DNA of 64,000 bases from JBCBTD01 sp039818825. Lineage in GTDB: Bacteria; Pseudomonadota; Alphaproteobacteria; Geminicoccales; Geminicoccaceae. Under the pieces are notes generated by a model, which was not told the DNA's origin, searched no databases, and saw nothing but the letters and a program-made list of their open reading frames with translations. Location: assembly GCA_039818825.1 (NCBI GenBank), contig JBCBTD010000012.1:8863-72862 (forward strand). Direction: 5' to 3'. Numbering within the stretch: position 1 is the first letter of the stretch; each line of letters starts with the position of its first letter. Of this stretch, positions 7,962 to 16,941 are shown one piece after another. The position numbers and the translations under genes were made by a program.

Positions 7962-9872
7962 ATGGACCTGCCCGATCTGGAGCGGTTTGATACTCTGCCG
8001 AAGCTGCTGGTGCACAACGGCACGCAGCACGCCGCCGCCGTCGCCATGCGTGAGAAGGACCTCGGCATCTGGCACGAGTTCACGTGGGGCGACGTGCTGG
8101 CCAACGTCCGCACCATCGCACTCGCGCTGACCGACCTCGAGGTCCGCCGCGGCGACGTCGTGGCGATCATCGGCCGCAACCGCCCGAACTGGTTGTGGAG
8201 CGAATGGGCGGTCCACGCCGTTGGCGGCCTCTCGCTCGGGCTCTACGAGGACGTTCTCGGCGACGAGGCGGCGTATCTCTTGAACTATGCCGAGTCGCGC
8301 GTCGTCGTCTGCGAGGACGAGGAGCAGGTCGATAAGCTCCTGGAACTCGGCGACCGCATCCCGCACGTCGCCTGGATCGTCTATCACGACCCGCGCGGCA
8401 TGCGGAAATACGCCGACCCGCGCTTGATCGACTGGGGGGCGTTCCTCGCCCGTGGCGCCGTGGTCGACGCCAGCGATCCGGCTCGCTTCGACCGCGAGGT
8501 GGCTGCTGGCAAAGGCGGCGACGCGGCGATCCTCTGCACGACGTCGGGCACCACCTCGCACCCCAAGCTGGCGGTGCTGGAGCACGGCCGCTTCATGCGC
8601 CATTGCGCCCGATACCTGGAGCGCGACCCGCGCGAGCCGACGGACGACTACGTCTGCATGCTGCCGCTGCCGTGGATCATGGAGCAGGTCTACGTCGCGG
8701 TGATGTCACTCCTGTCGCGGATCCGCGTGAACTTCCCCGAGAGCGGGGAGACGGCGATGCACGACATGCGGGAGATCGGGCCGACCCACATCCTGCTCGC
8801 CCCGCGCGTCTGGGAACAGACGGCGGCCGACGTCCGCGCCCGGATCATGGACGCCAATCGCGCCAATCGCTGGCTGTTCGAAACCGGGATGCGCCGTGGC
8901 ATCGACGCCCTGGAGCAAGGCCGCCGCGACTGGGTCGCGGACGCCTTGACCTTCCGCTCGCTGAAGGACCGGCTCGGGTTCCGCAACGTCAAGTCGGCGG
9001 CCACCGGCGGCGCCGCGCTCGGGCCCGACACCTTCAAGTTCTTCCTGGCCATGGGGGTGCCGCTCCGTCAGCTCTACGGCCAGACCGAGCTTTGCGGCGC
9101 CTACACCCTGCAGGACGGTAGCGGCATCGACTTCGACAGCTCCGGCTTGCCCTTCACCGAGGTGGAGCTGCGCATCGACCATGCCGACGCCAACGGGGTC
9201 GGCGAAATCGTCACCCGTCACCCCAACATGTTCCGCGGCTACTTCAAGGTCGACGAGACGCCCGACGTCGACGCCGAAGGTTGGATGCACACGGGCGACG
9301 CCGGCTATCTGGACGACGCTGGCCGCCTCGTGGTCATCGACCGGCTGCGCGACATCGCCACGACGTCCGGCGGCGATCGTTTCTCGCCCCAGTACATCGA
9401 GAACAAGCTGAAGTTCTCCCCATACGTCGGCGAGTGCGTGGTGCTCGGCGATGGTCGCGCGTTTCTCAGCGCCATCCTCTGCATCCGTTTCCAGATGGTC
9501 GCCAAATGGGCCGAGCAGAAGCGGGTCGGCTTCACGACGTACGGCAACCTCGCCGCCAACGCGCAGACGTACGATCTGATCGCCGGCGAGGTGGCCAAGG
9601 TCAACGAGAGCCTGCCGCCGGCCCAGCGCCTCCGGCGGTTTCTCTTGCTGTTCAAGGAGCTGGACGCCGATGACGGCGAACTGACGCGCACCCGCAAAGT
9701 CCGGCGCGCGGTCATCGATCAGCGCTACGCGCCGCTGATCGATGCGATCTACGCCGGTACCTCTGCGGTCCGGATGGATGCCGAGGTGACCTTCGAAGAC
9801 GGGCGCAAGGGCACCATCGATGCGCTGATGGCGATCCGCGACCTTGCCGCCGACGCGGTGGAGCCGGCTTGA
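7962..9872 (+). CDS. AMP-forming long-chain acyl-CoA synthetase-like ligase
   Basis: An adenylate-forming enzyme of the long-chain fatty acyl-CoA synthetase (FAA1-like) group, expected to activate a carboxylic acid with ATP and CoA. The phosphate loop TTSGTTSHPK lies near residues 192-201, the adenine motif YGQTELCG near 372, and HTGDAG with the following aspartate near 442. The 636-residue length fits the group. The ATG at 7962 has GGAG nine bases upstream. It opens a co-directional set with all five parts of a LIV-type ABC importer and a PaaK-like ligase; the next gene starts inside its stop codon (TGATG). The neighbourhood suggests the substrate may be imported by that transporter, possibly an aromatic or branched carboxylate; the exact acid is unknown. 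Confidence 0.88.
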   Translation: MDLPDLERFDTLPKLLVHNGTQHAAAVAMREKDLGIWHEFTWGDVLANVRTIALALTDLEVRRGDVVAIIGRNRPNWLWSEWAVHAVGGLSLGLYEDVLGDEAAYLLNYAESRVVVCEDEEQVDKLLELGDRIPHVAWIVYHDPRGMRKYADPRLIDWGAFLARGAVVDASDPARFDREVAAGKGGDAAILCTTSGTTSHPKLAVLEHGRFMRHCARYLERDPREPTDDYVCMLPLPWIMEQVYVAVMSLLSRIRVNFPESGETAMHDMREIGPTHILLAPRVWEQTAADVRARIMDANRANRWLFETGMRRGIDALEQGRRDWVADALTFRSLKDRLGFRNVKSAATGGAALGPDTFKFFLAMGVPLRQLYGQTELCGAYTLQDGSGIDFDSSGLPFTEVELRIDHADANGVGEIVTRHPNMFRGYFKVDETPDVDAEGWMHTGDAGYLDDAGRLVVIDRLRDIATTSGGDRFSPQYIENKLKFSPYVGECVVLGDGRAFLSAILCIRFQMVAKWAEQKRVGFTTYGNLAANAQTYDLIAGEVAKVNESLPPAQRLRRFLLLFKELDADDGELTRTRKVRRAVIDQRYAPLIDAIYAGTSAVRMDAEVTFEDGRKGTIDALMAIRDLAADAVEPA

Positions 9873-10696
9873 TGGACGCCACCCAGGAAGTCCCGGCGGG
9901 CCGACGGCTGCGCGCCCGCGAAATCGGCGACGTGCTGCTGGAAGTCCGCGACATCTCGCTCCGCTTCGGCGGTGTCCGCGCGCTCTCCAACGTCAGCTTC
10001 GACGTTCGCCGCGGCGAGATCCGCGCGATCATCGGCCCGAACGGTGCCGGCAAGTCGTCGATGCTCAACGTCATCAACGGCTTTTACCAACCCCAGGAGG
10101 GCCAGATCGTCTGGCAGGGGGAACCGCTACGCAAGATGCGCCCGCACTTCGCCGCCGCCAACGGGATCGCCCGCACCTTCCAGAACATCGCCCTGTTCAA
10201 GGGCATGAGCACCCTCGACAACGTCATGACCGGGCGGATGCTGAAGATGCACGCGACCTGGTTCGAGCAGATGGTCTATCTCGGCCGAGCGCGGCGCGAG
10301 GAGATCGAGCATCGCCGCTACTGCGAGACGATCATCGACTTCCTGGAGATCCAGGCCCACCGCCACACGCCGGTCGGCAAGCTGCCCTACGGTCTGCAAA
10401 AGCGCGTCGAACTCGCCCGCGCGTTGGCGGCCGAGCCGCAGCTGCTGCTGCTCGACGAGCCGATGGCCGGGATGAACGTCGAGGAGAAGGAGGACATGTG
10501 CCGCTTCGTCCTCGACGTGAACGAAGAATTCGGCACCACGGTTGCGCTGATCGAGCACGACATGGGCGTGGTCATGGACATTTCCGACCGCGTGGTCGTC
10601 CTCGACTATGGCGAACTGCTGGCCGACGGCACGCCCGACGCCGTACGTGCCGATCCCGACGTGATCGCGGCCTATCTCGGCGTGCAGCCAGACTGA
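9872..10696 (+). CDS. LivG-like ABC transporter ATP-binding protein
   Basis: First of two nucleotide-binding subunits of the branched-chain amino acid-type (HAAT) importer. Walker A is GPNGAGKSS at about 55-63, the Q-loop lies in ARTFQNIALF, the degenerate signature is YGLQKRVELARAL, and Walker B is LLLLDEP near 190, followed by the switch histidine in IEHDM. The start is ATG 9872, overlapping the ligase stop by one base. The 30 extra N-terminal residues before VLLEVRDISLRF are slightly longer than in E. coli LivG. It acts on the cytoplasmic face with LivH, LivM and LivF, all encoded downstream. Confidence 0.92.
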   Translation: MDATQEVPAGRRLRAREIGDVLLEVRDISLRFGGVRALSNVSFDVRRGEIRAIIGPNGAGKSSMLNVINGFYQPQEGQIVWQGEPLRKMRPHFAAANGIARTFQNIALFKGMSTLDNVMTGRMLKMHATWFEQMVYLGRARREEIEHRRYCETIIDFLEIQAHRHTPVGKLPYGLQKRVELARALAAEPQLLLLDEPMAGMNVEEKEDMCRFVLDVNEEFGTTVALIEHDMGVVMDISDRVVVLDYGELLADGTPDAVRADPDVIAAYLGVQPD

Positions 10697-10718
10697 CGCG
10701 CCTCAGTGGAGACTGCCT

Positions 10719-11648
10719 TTGCTCGATCTCATACTCTTCGAGCCCATCCGCGAGATTTTTGAGTATCCGCCTTTCTTCTTCGAAGTATTGATTGGCGGGC
10801 TGTTGACCGGGGTCATGTACGCGCTGGTGGCGCTGGGCTTCGTGCTGATCTTCAAGGCCTCCGGCGTCTTCAATTTCGCCCAGGGCGCCATGGTGCTGTT
10901 CGCCGCGCTGACCTTCGTCGGCCTGATCGATCTCGGCATCAACATGTGGCTGGCGCTGGTCCTGGCCGCCGGAGTCATGGTCCTGCTGGCCTTCGCCATC
11001 GAGCGGGTCGTCCTGAGGCCGCTCGTTGGCCAGGCGCCGATCAGCCTGTTCATGGCGACCATCGGCATCGCGTTTTTCCTCGACGGCTTCGGCCAGACGA
11101 TCTGGGGCTCCGACGTCGAGGTGCTCGACGTCGGGATTCCCGACGGCCCGATCATCGTCGGCGGCCTCTTCATGAACGCCTTCGACGTCTACGCCGCGCT
11201 GGTCTGCGGGGTGCTGGTTGCAGCACTCGCGCTGTTCTTCCAGTACACGGCGACCGGCCGCGCCCTGCGGGCCGTCGCCGACGACCACACGGCGGCGATG
11301 AGCGTCGGCATCCCCTTGAACCGCATCTGGACGATCGTCTGGGCGGTCGCCGGCATCGTCGGCCTCGTCGCCGGCATCATGTGGGGCTCGAAGCTCGGCG
11401 TGCAGTTCACCTTGAGCCTGATCGCCCTGAAAGCGCTGCCGGTCTTGATCCTCGGCGGCTTCACCTCGGTGCCGGGTGCCATCGTCGGCGGGCTCATCAT
11501 CGGCGCCGGTGAAAAGATCTTCGAGGTGTTCTGGGTTGGTCTGCACGGCGGTGCCGCGGAAGACTGGTTCGCCTACATGCTGGCCATGGTGTTTCTGCTG
11601 TTCCGGCCGCAGGGTCTGTTCGGCGAAAAGATCATCGAGCGGGTCTGA
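10719..11648 (+). CDS. LivH-like ABC transporter permease
   Basis: Inner-membrane permease of the HAAT importer, with about eight hydrophobic segments. Family features are visible: GLLTGVMYALVALGFVLIFKASGVFNFAQG near the N-terminus (residues about 27-56), RALRAVADD in the cytoplasmic loop, and the LGGFTSVPGAIVGGLIIG segment near the end. At 309 residues it is the usual length. The start is a TTG at 10719, supported by GGAG seven bases upstream; no ATG lies close enough. It follows livG by 22 bases and precedes livM by three. Confidence 0.92.
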   Translation: MLDLILFEPIREIFEYPPFFFEVLIGGLLTGVMYALVALGFVLIFKASGVFNFAQGAMVLFAALTFVGLIDLGINMWLALVLAAGVMVLLAFAIERVVLRPLVGQAPISLFMATIGIAFFLDGFGQTIWGSDVEVLDVGIPDGPIIVGGLFMNAFDVYAALVCGVLVAALALFFQYTATGRALRAVADDHTAAMSVGIPLNRIWTIVWAVAGIVGLVAGIMWGSKLGVQFTLSLIALKALPVLILGGFTSVPGAIVGGLIIGAGEKIFEVFWVGLHGGAAEDWFAYMLAMVFLLFRPQGLFGEKIIERV

Positions 11649-11651
11649 ACC

Positions 11652-12731
11652 ATGTTCTATTTCGAGACCGGCCAATACAAGACGAGCTACGCGGCCGACC
11701 AGCAGATCTTCCCGCTGGTCCAGGATCGCGTCGGCATCGCCGTCATCGTCCTCTTGGCGTTTGTCGCGGTGCCGCTGCTGGCGAGCCCCTATTGGCTCGG
11801 CACGATCATGGTGCCGTTCTTGATTTTTGCGCTCGCGGCGATCGGGCTGAACCTGTTGACCGGCTATGCTGGCCAGTTGTCCCTCGGCACCGGCGGCTTC
11901 ATGGCGACGGGCGCGTTCGCCGCCTACAAGCTGACCACCGCCTTTCCCGAATTGAACATCGTCGTCGTGCTGCTGCTTTCCGGCACCATCACCGCGCTGG
12001 TCGGCGTGTTGTTCGGGCTGCCGAGCCTGCGCATCAAGGGCTTCTATCTCGCGGTCGCGACCTTGGCGGCGCAGTTCTTCCTGGTCTGGCTCTACAACAA
12101 GGTGCCGTGGTTCACCAATTACAGCGCCTCCGGCGTCATCAGCGCGCCGCCGCGCGACGTCGTGCCGGGCGTGCAGGTGACCGGGGCGGCCGCCTCGACC
12201 GAGGCCAAGTACCTGTTCGTCCTGACCCTCGTCGTCGTCCTCGCCTGGGTCGCCAAGAATCTGACCCGCTCGAAGCTCGGCCGGTCGTGGATGGCGATCC
12301 GCGACATGGACATCGCCGCCGAGATCATCGGCATCCGTCCGACCACGACCAAGCTCTCGGCGTTCGCCATCAGCTCGTTCTACATCGGCATCGCCGGTGC
12401 GCTCTGGGCGTTCGTCCACACCGGTTCGGTCGAGGCGCTGGCGTTCGAGATCAACGTGTCGTTCGCGGTCCTGTTCATGATCATCATCGGTGGGCTAGGG
12501 ACCATCCTCGGCGGCTTTCTCGGTGCCGCGTTCATCGTGCTGTTGCCGATCCTGGTGAACACGACCTTGCTGGCGCTGGGTCTCCAGAACGCCATCGAAC
12601 TCGCCGGCCACATCGAGTTCATGATCATGGGTGCCTTGATCGTCGCCTTCTTGATCTTCGAGCCGCACGGCATGGCGCGGATGTGGCAGATCTTGAAGCA
12701 GAAGCTGCGAACGTGGCCGTTCCCCTATTGA
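11652..12731 (+). CDS. LivM-like ABC transporter permease
   Basis: Second membrane subunit of the importer. After an N-terminal extension it has the LivM core: GLNLLTGYAGQLSLGTGGFMA is visible as a conserved loop (around residues 70-90), GLPSLRIKGFYLAVATLA follows, then the EAA-like cytoplasmic loop with SWMAIRDMDIAAEIIG, and IIGGLGTILGGFLGA near the end. About nine or ten hydrophobic segments are present in 359 residues. ATG 11652 lies three bases after the livH stop. In HAAT transporters LivH and LivM form a heterodimeric channel. Confidence 0.92.
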   Translation: MFYFETGQYKTSYAADQQIFPLVQDRVGIAVIVLLAFVAVPLLASPYWLGTIMVPFLIFALAAIGLNLLTGYAGQLSLGTGGFMATGAFAAYKLTTAFPELNIVVVLLLSGTITALVGVLFGLPSLRIKGFYLAVATLAAQFFLVWLYNKVPWFTNYSASGVISAPPRDVVPGVQVTGAAASTEAKYLFVLTLVVVLAWVAKNLTRSKLGRSWMAIRDMDIAAEIIGIRPTTTKLSAFAISSFYIGIAGALWAFVHTGSVEALAFEINVSFAVLFMIIIGGLGTILGGFLGAAFIVLLPILVNTTLLALGLQNAIELAGHIEFMIMGALIVAFLIFEPHGMARMWQILKQKLRTWPFPY

Positions 12732-12757
12732 TCCGCCTGCCCATCGCCGGCGCCACC

Positions 12758-12821
12758 TGCGCGATTGCGCGCACTGGCGCGTTTGCTACCAATGGGCACA
12801 ACCGACGGACGGCGAGCCGTC
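12758..12821 (+). other. Two short hairpins between livM and the binding-protein gene
   Basis: The 115-base gap after livM holds TGCGCG-ATTG-CGCGCA (12758-12773) and GACGGC-GA-GCCGTC (12808-12821), both perfect inverted repeats. Neither has a T-tract, so termination is not indicated. Intergenic hairpins like these could stabilise the mRNA of the highly expressed periplasmic binding protein that follows; this is inferred from position only. Confidence 0.3.
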
Positions 12822-12846
12822 GAACTTCGATCAGGGAGATCACCCC

Positions 12847-14160
12847 ATGAGGACACCGGGCATCGCCACCTTGGCGCTGTCGGCGGCGATCGCCGCTTCG
12901 ACCGTGTTCGCCCCAGCTCTGGCCCAAGCGGACGAGCAGTTCATTCCGATCCTCAGCTACCGGACCGGCGCCTACGCGCCGAACGGCATTCCGCTGGCCA
13001 ACGGCCAGGTCGATTACTACCGGATGATCAACGCCCGCGACGGCGGCGTGAACGGCGTGCCGCTCGCGATCGAGGAATGCGACACCGCCTACAACAACGA
13101 CCAGGGCGTCGAGTGCTACGAGCGGCTCAAGGGCCGCGGCGCCAGCGTCATCTCGCCGTTCTCGACCGGCATCACCTACGCGCTGATCGAGCGCACCAAG
13201 GCCGACGGGATCCCGCTCTTCACCATGGGCTACGGGCGCACCGACGCCTCCGACGGCACGGTCTTCCCGCACGTGTTCACGATGCCGATGACCTACTGGT
13301 CGCAAGCCACGTCGATCATCCAGTACATCGCCGACCAGGAAGGCGGTGATCTGGAAGGCAAGACCATTGCGCTCGTTTATCACGACAGCGCCTACGGCAA
13401 GGAGCCGATCGCGACCTTGGAGAAGCTGGCCGCGGAGAAGGGCTTCACTTTGGAGCTGTTCCCGGTCGCCCATCCGGGCCTCGAGCAGAAAGCCACGTGG
13501 CTGACCATCGGCCGGCGGCTCCGCCCCGACTGGGTGGTGATGTGGGGCTGGGGCGTGATGAACGCGACCGCGATCAAGGAGGCGGCGGCCGTCGGCTATC
13601 CGATGGACCGCTTCGTCGGCAACCACTGGGCCGGCGCCGAGGTCGACGTGATCCCCGCAGGCGACAGCGCCATCGGCTACCTCGCCGCCAACTTCCACAG
13701 CCCGGGTGATGGCTTCGCCGTCCACGACGACATCTACACCCACGTCTACGACACGGGCGACGGCGCCGGCGACCGTGAGCGGGTCGGCGAGGTGCTCTAC
13801 AACCGCGGCATCGTCAACGCCGCCATCGTCGTCGAGGCGATCCGTGCCGGCCAGGCGATCCACGGCAACCGCGTCCTCACGGGCGAGGAGGTGCGCGACG
13901 GCTTCGAGGCGTTGAACCTGAGCCCCGAGGGCCTGGCCGAACTCGGTTTGGCGGAGTTCATGAACCCGATCGCCGTCACTTGCGCGGACCACGAGGGCGG
14001 CGGGGCGATCTTCGTCCAGCAATGGGACGGCGAAACCTGGGACCGCGTCTCCGACTGGATCCCGCCGATGACCGACCTGGTGCGGCCGATGATCGAAGAG
14101 AGCGCCGCCGCCTATGCTGCCGAGAAGGGCCTGACCCCGCGCGACTGCCCGAGCAGCTGA
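12847..14160 (+). CDS. Periplasmic substrate-binding protein, LivK-like (HAAT family)
   Basis: Solute receptor of the adjacent importer. A Sec signal peptide (about 1-28, ending APALAQA) precedes a type I periplasmic-binding fold that starts ILSYRTGAYAPNGIPLANG, the usual first strand and ligand-binding loop. Features such as CDTAYNNDQGVECYERL and GKTIALVYHDSAYGKEP match the subgroup found next to acyl-CoA ligases rather than true leucine-binding LivK. At 437 residues it is longer than LivK (about 370), as is typical of that subgroup. GGGAG precedes the ATG. The ligand is not known; genes for CoA ligases on both sides point to a carboxylic acid rather than an amino acid. Confidence 0.9.
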   Translation: MRTPGIATLALSAAIAASTVFAPALAQADEQFIPILSYRTGAYAPNGIPLANGQVDYYRMINARDGGVNGVPLAIEECDTAYNNDQGVECYERLKGRGASVISPFSTGITYALIERTKADGIPLFTMGYGRTDASDGTVFPHVFTMPMTYWSQATSIIQYIADQEGGDLEGKTIALVYHDSAYGKEPIATLEKLAAEKGFTLELFPVAHPGLEQKATWLTIGRRLRPDWVVMWGWGVMNATAIKEAAAVGYPMDRFVGNHWAGAEVDVIPAGDSAIGYLAANFHSPGDGFAVHDDIYTHVYDTGDGAGDRERVGEVLYNRGIVNAAIVVEAIRAGQAIHGNRVLTGEEVRDGFEALNLSPEGLAELGLAEFMNPIAVTCADHEGGGAIFVQQWDGETWDRVSDWIPPMTDLVRPMIEESAAAYAAEKGLTPRDCPSS

Positions 14161-14170
14161 GGACTAGCCC

Positions 14171-15040
14171 ATGGCCTCCGCCGCGTCCGCACCCGCCAAG
14201 TCTGCCGACAGCACGTCGGCGGCGCCGGGCGCGGGCGCGGCGGATGTGCTGCTCGCGGTCAACTCGATCGAGGTCGTCTACGACCACGTGGTGCTGGTGC
14301 TCAAGGGCGTCTCCCTCGCGGTGCGCGAGGGCGGCATCACCGCTCTGCTCGGCGCCAACGGTGCCGGGAAGACCACCACCTTGAAGGCGGTCTCGAACCT
14401 GCTCCGCGCCGAACGTGGTGAGGTCACCAAGGGCGACATCACCTTGCGCGGTGAAGACGTCGCCCATCTGTCGCCCAACGAGCTCGTCACCCGCGGCGTC
14501 GTCCAGGTGATGGAGGGGCGCCACTGCTTCGAGCACCTGACCATCGAAGAGAACCTTCTGACCGGCGCCTATACCCGCAGAGATGGTGCGGCGGCGCTGC
14601 GTGACGATCTCGACATGGTTTACGGCTACTTCCCCCGGCTCAAGGAGCGCCGTCGCGCGCAAGCGGGGTACACCTCCGGTGGCGAGCAGCAGATGTGCGC
14701 CATCGGCCGGGCGCTGATGGCCCGACCCCGCGTCATCCTGCTGGACGAGCCGTCGATGGGCCTTGCCCCGCAGCTGGTCGAGGAAATCTTCGAGATCGTC
14801 GCCGAGTTGAACCGGAAGGCCGGCGTCACGTTCCTGCTCGCCGAGCAGAACACGAACATCGCGTTGCGCTATGCTCACGACGGTTACATCCTGGAGAACG
14901 GTCGCGTCGTGCTGGAGGGGGAAGCCTCCGCGCTGCGTGACAACGAGGACGTCAAAGAGTTCTACCTGGGCATCGGCTCGGCCGGGCGTCGAAGCTTCCG
15001 CGACATCAAGAGCTACAAGCGGCGCAAGCGCTGGCTCTGA
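14171..15040 (+). CDS. LivF-like ABC transporter ATP-binding protein
   Basis: Second nucleotide-binding subunit of the importer. After a 25-residue low-complexity Ala/Ser/Gly N-terminus it reads LAVNSIEVVYDHVVLVLKGV, then Walker A GANGAGKTT, the LivF-like VVQVMEGRHCFEHLTIEENL, the signature SGGEQQMCAIGRAL and Walker B ILLDEPSMGLAPQLVEE. The C-terminal tail RSFRDIKSYKRRKRWL is basic and longer than in E. coli LivF. It starts 11 bases after the binding-protein stop and precedes the PaaK-like gene by 42 bases. Confidence 0.92.
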   Translation: MASAASAPAKSADSTSAAPGAGAADVLLAVNSIEVVYDHVVLVLKGVSLAVREGGITALLGANGAGKTTTLKAVSNLLRAERGEVTKGDITLRGEDVAHLSPNELVTRGVVQVMEGRHCFEHLTIEENLLTGAYTRRDGAAALRDDLDMVYGYFPRLKERRRAQAGYTSGGEQQMCAIGRALMARPRVILLDEPSMGLAPQLVEEIFEIVAELNRKAGVTFLLAEQNTNIALRYAHDGYILENGRVVLEGEASALRDNEDVKEFYLGIGSAGRRSFRDIKSYKRRKRWL

Positions 15041-15082
15041 CGTCGCCGACACGCCCGGCCGCGGCACGCAGCGGGGACAGAA

Positions 15083-16321
15083 ATGGTCGACGACGCGACA
15101 GAATTCTACGATCACCAAGAGATCCGCGACCCCGACCAGCGCCACGCGCAGATCTACACGGCTCTGCCAGGATTGGTCCGCCATGCCGTCGACAACGCCC
15201 CGGCCTTGGCTCGCCATCTTGCTGGCACCGACCCGGCCGGCGTCACCAGTCCCGCCGCCCTGGCGGCGTTGCCGGTGCTCCGAAAATCCGAGCTGATCGA
15301 ACGCCAGGCCACCGAGCCGCCCTTCGCCGGCTTGGTCGCCACGCCGATCAGCCGGCTCGCCCGAGTGTTCGCCTCGCCCGGACCGATCGCCGAGCCCGAA
15401 GGCCTGCGCACCGACTATTGGCGCTGCGCCCGCGCCCTCTATGCCGCCGGCTTCCGCACCGGTGACCTGGTCCACAACGCCTTCTCCTATCACCTGACGC
15501 CGGCGGGGATGATGATCGAGGGCGGGGCCAGAGCCCTCGGTTGTCCGGTGCTGGCCGCCGGCACCGGACAGACCGCCCGCCAGCTCCAGGCGATCGACCG
15601 GCTGCGGCCCGTCGGCTACGCCGGCACGCCGTCCTTCCTCCGCATTCTGCTCGACGAGGCGGCCGACCATGGTGCCGACGTCTCGGCCTTCACCAAGGCG
15701 CTGGTCTCGGGCGAGGCGTTCCCGCCGACCGTCCGCGACGACCTCCAGACGCGTTACGGCGTCGCCGCCTACCAGTGCTACGCCACGGCCGACGCCGGCC
15801 TGATCGCCTATGAAACCCGCGCCCGCGACGGTCTCATCGGCGACGAGGCCGTGATCATCGAGATCGTCCACCCCGGCACCGGCGACCCGGTCGACGACGG
15901 CGAGGTCGGCGAGCTGGTCATCACCAGCTTCAACCCCGACTACCCGCTGATCCGGTTCGCCACCGGCGACCTCTCGGCGGTCCTGCCGGGCGCCAGCCCG
16001 TGCGGCCGCACCAATCGCCGAATCCGCGGCTGGCTGGGACGCGCCGACCAGTCCGCCAAAGTCCGCGGCATGTTCGTCCATCCGCACCAGGTGGCGGCGA
16101 TCGCCGAGCGCCACGAACTAGGCCGCAGCCGCATCGTCATCGACCTCGACGAGGGCAAGGACCGCCTGCGGCTCCTGGTCGAGGCCGCGGCGGCACCCGG
16201 TCTCGCCGAGCACCTGGAGCAGACCATCCGCGAGACCATCAGCTTGCGCGGCGAAGTGCACTTCGTCGCGCCCGGCAGCCTGCCCGACGACGGCAAGGTG
16301 ATCGAAGACCGCCGGAGCTGA
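15083..16321 (+). CDS. PaaK-like (phenylacetate-CoA ligase family) adenylate-forming protein
   Basis: A member of the phenylacetate-CoA ligase family. Recognisable parts are DDATEFYDHQEIRDP at the N-terminus, VGYAGTPSFLRILL, YQCYATADAGLIAYE in the place of the family's YGxTE motif, and YPLIRFATGDLSAV containing the ATP-ribose aspartate, then GRADQSAKVRGMFVHP. The usual glycine/serine phosphate loop (SSGTTGxPT) is replaced by VFASPGPIAEPEG near residue 95, so catalysis may be altered. Its place at the end of the ABC importer operon fits CoA activation of the imported acid. Six bases separate it from ccmA. Confidence 0.82.
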   Translation: MVDDATEFYDHQEIRDPDQRHAQIYTALPGLVRHAVDNAPALARHLAGTDPAGVTSPAALAALPVLRKSELIERQATEPPFAGLVATPISRLARVFASPGPIAEPEGLRTDYWRCARALYAAGFRTGDLVHNAFSYHLTPAGMMIEGGARALGCPVLAAGTGQTARQLQAIDRLRPVGYAGTPSFLRILLDEAADHGADVSAFTKALVSGEAFPPTVRDDLQTRYGVAAYQCYATADAGLIAYETRARDGLIGDEAVIIEIVHPGTGDPVDDGEVGELVITSFNPDYPLIRFATGDLSAVLPGASPCGRTNRRIRGWLGRADQSAKVRGMFVHPHQVAAIAERHELGRSRIVIDLDEGKDRLRLLVEAAAAPGLAEHLEQTIRETISLRGEVHFVAPGSLPDDGKVIEDRRS

Positions 16322-16326
16322 CGCCG

Positions 16327-16941
16327 TTGAACCCAGCCGACGACGCGCTCGACGCGCTGGTCCGGGCGCGCGGCCTCGCTTGCCGCCGTGCCGGCCGCGA
16401 CGTGTTCAGCGACCTGTCGCTCGCCGTCGACAGGGGCGGCGCGCTGCTGCTGAGGGGGCCGAACGGCAGCGGCAAGTCGAGCCTGCTCCGCACCTTGGCG
16501 GGCCTGTTGGAGCCGGCCGCGGGCGAGAGCCACGTCGCACCGGCCGCCGACGGCAGCCCCGGCCTTCACTATGTCGGCCACGGCGATCCGGCCAAGCCGA
16601 CCCTCAGCGTCGAAGAAAACCTCGCCTTCGCCGCGGCGCTTGGCGGGGGCGGCGGCGACGTCGAGGCGGGCCTGCGGGCCTTCGCCCTGGTGCGTCTCGC
16701 CGACACGCCTGCCCGCTACCTCTCCTCCGGTCAGCGCCGCCGGCTGTCCTTGGCGCGGCTCGTCGTGAGCCACAAGGCCGTCTGGCTGCTCGACGAGCCG
16801 GGCGTCGGTCTCGACAAGACCAACCGCGACCGCCTCCAGGCGGCGATCGCCGACCACCGGCGCAAGGGCGGTGCGGTCATCGCCGCCACCCACGGTGACG
16901 TCGCGATCGCCGACGCCGCGGTCCTGGACTTCGGCCGTTGA
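16327..16941 (+). CDS. ccmA: Cytochrome c biogenesis ATP-binding protein CcmA
   Basis: ATPase of the CcmAB(CD) complex that releases haem-loaded CcmE during cytochrome c maturation. Residues show LACRRAGRDVFSDLSLAVD, Walker A GPNGSGKSS, the typical LHYVGHGDPAKPTLSVEEN, signature LSSGQRRRLSLARLV and Walker B WLLDEPGVGLD. Length is about 204 residues, normal for CcmA. The start is a TTG at 16327 with GGAG nine bases upstream; the reading frame continues further 5' but that part lies inside the PaaK-like gene. It overlaps ccmB by four bases. No ccmC, ccmD or ccmE follows. Confidence 0.88.
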   Translation: MNPADDALDALVRARGLACRRAGRDVFSDLSLAVDRGGALLLRGPNGSGKSSLLRTLAGLLEPAAGESHVAPAADGSPGLHYVGHGDPAKPTLSVEENLAFAAALGGGGGDVEAGLRAFALVRLADTPARYLSSGQRRRLSLARLVVSHKAVWLLDEPGVGLDKTNRDRLQAAIADHRRKGGAVIAATHGDVAIADAAVLDFGR

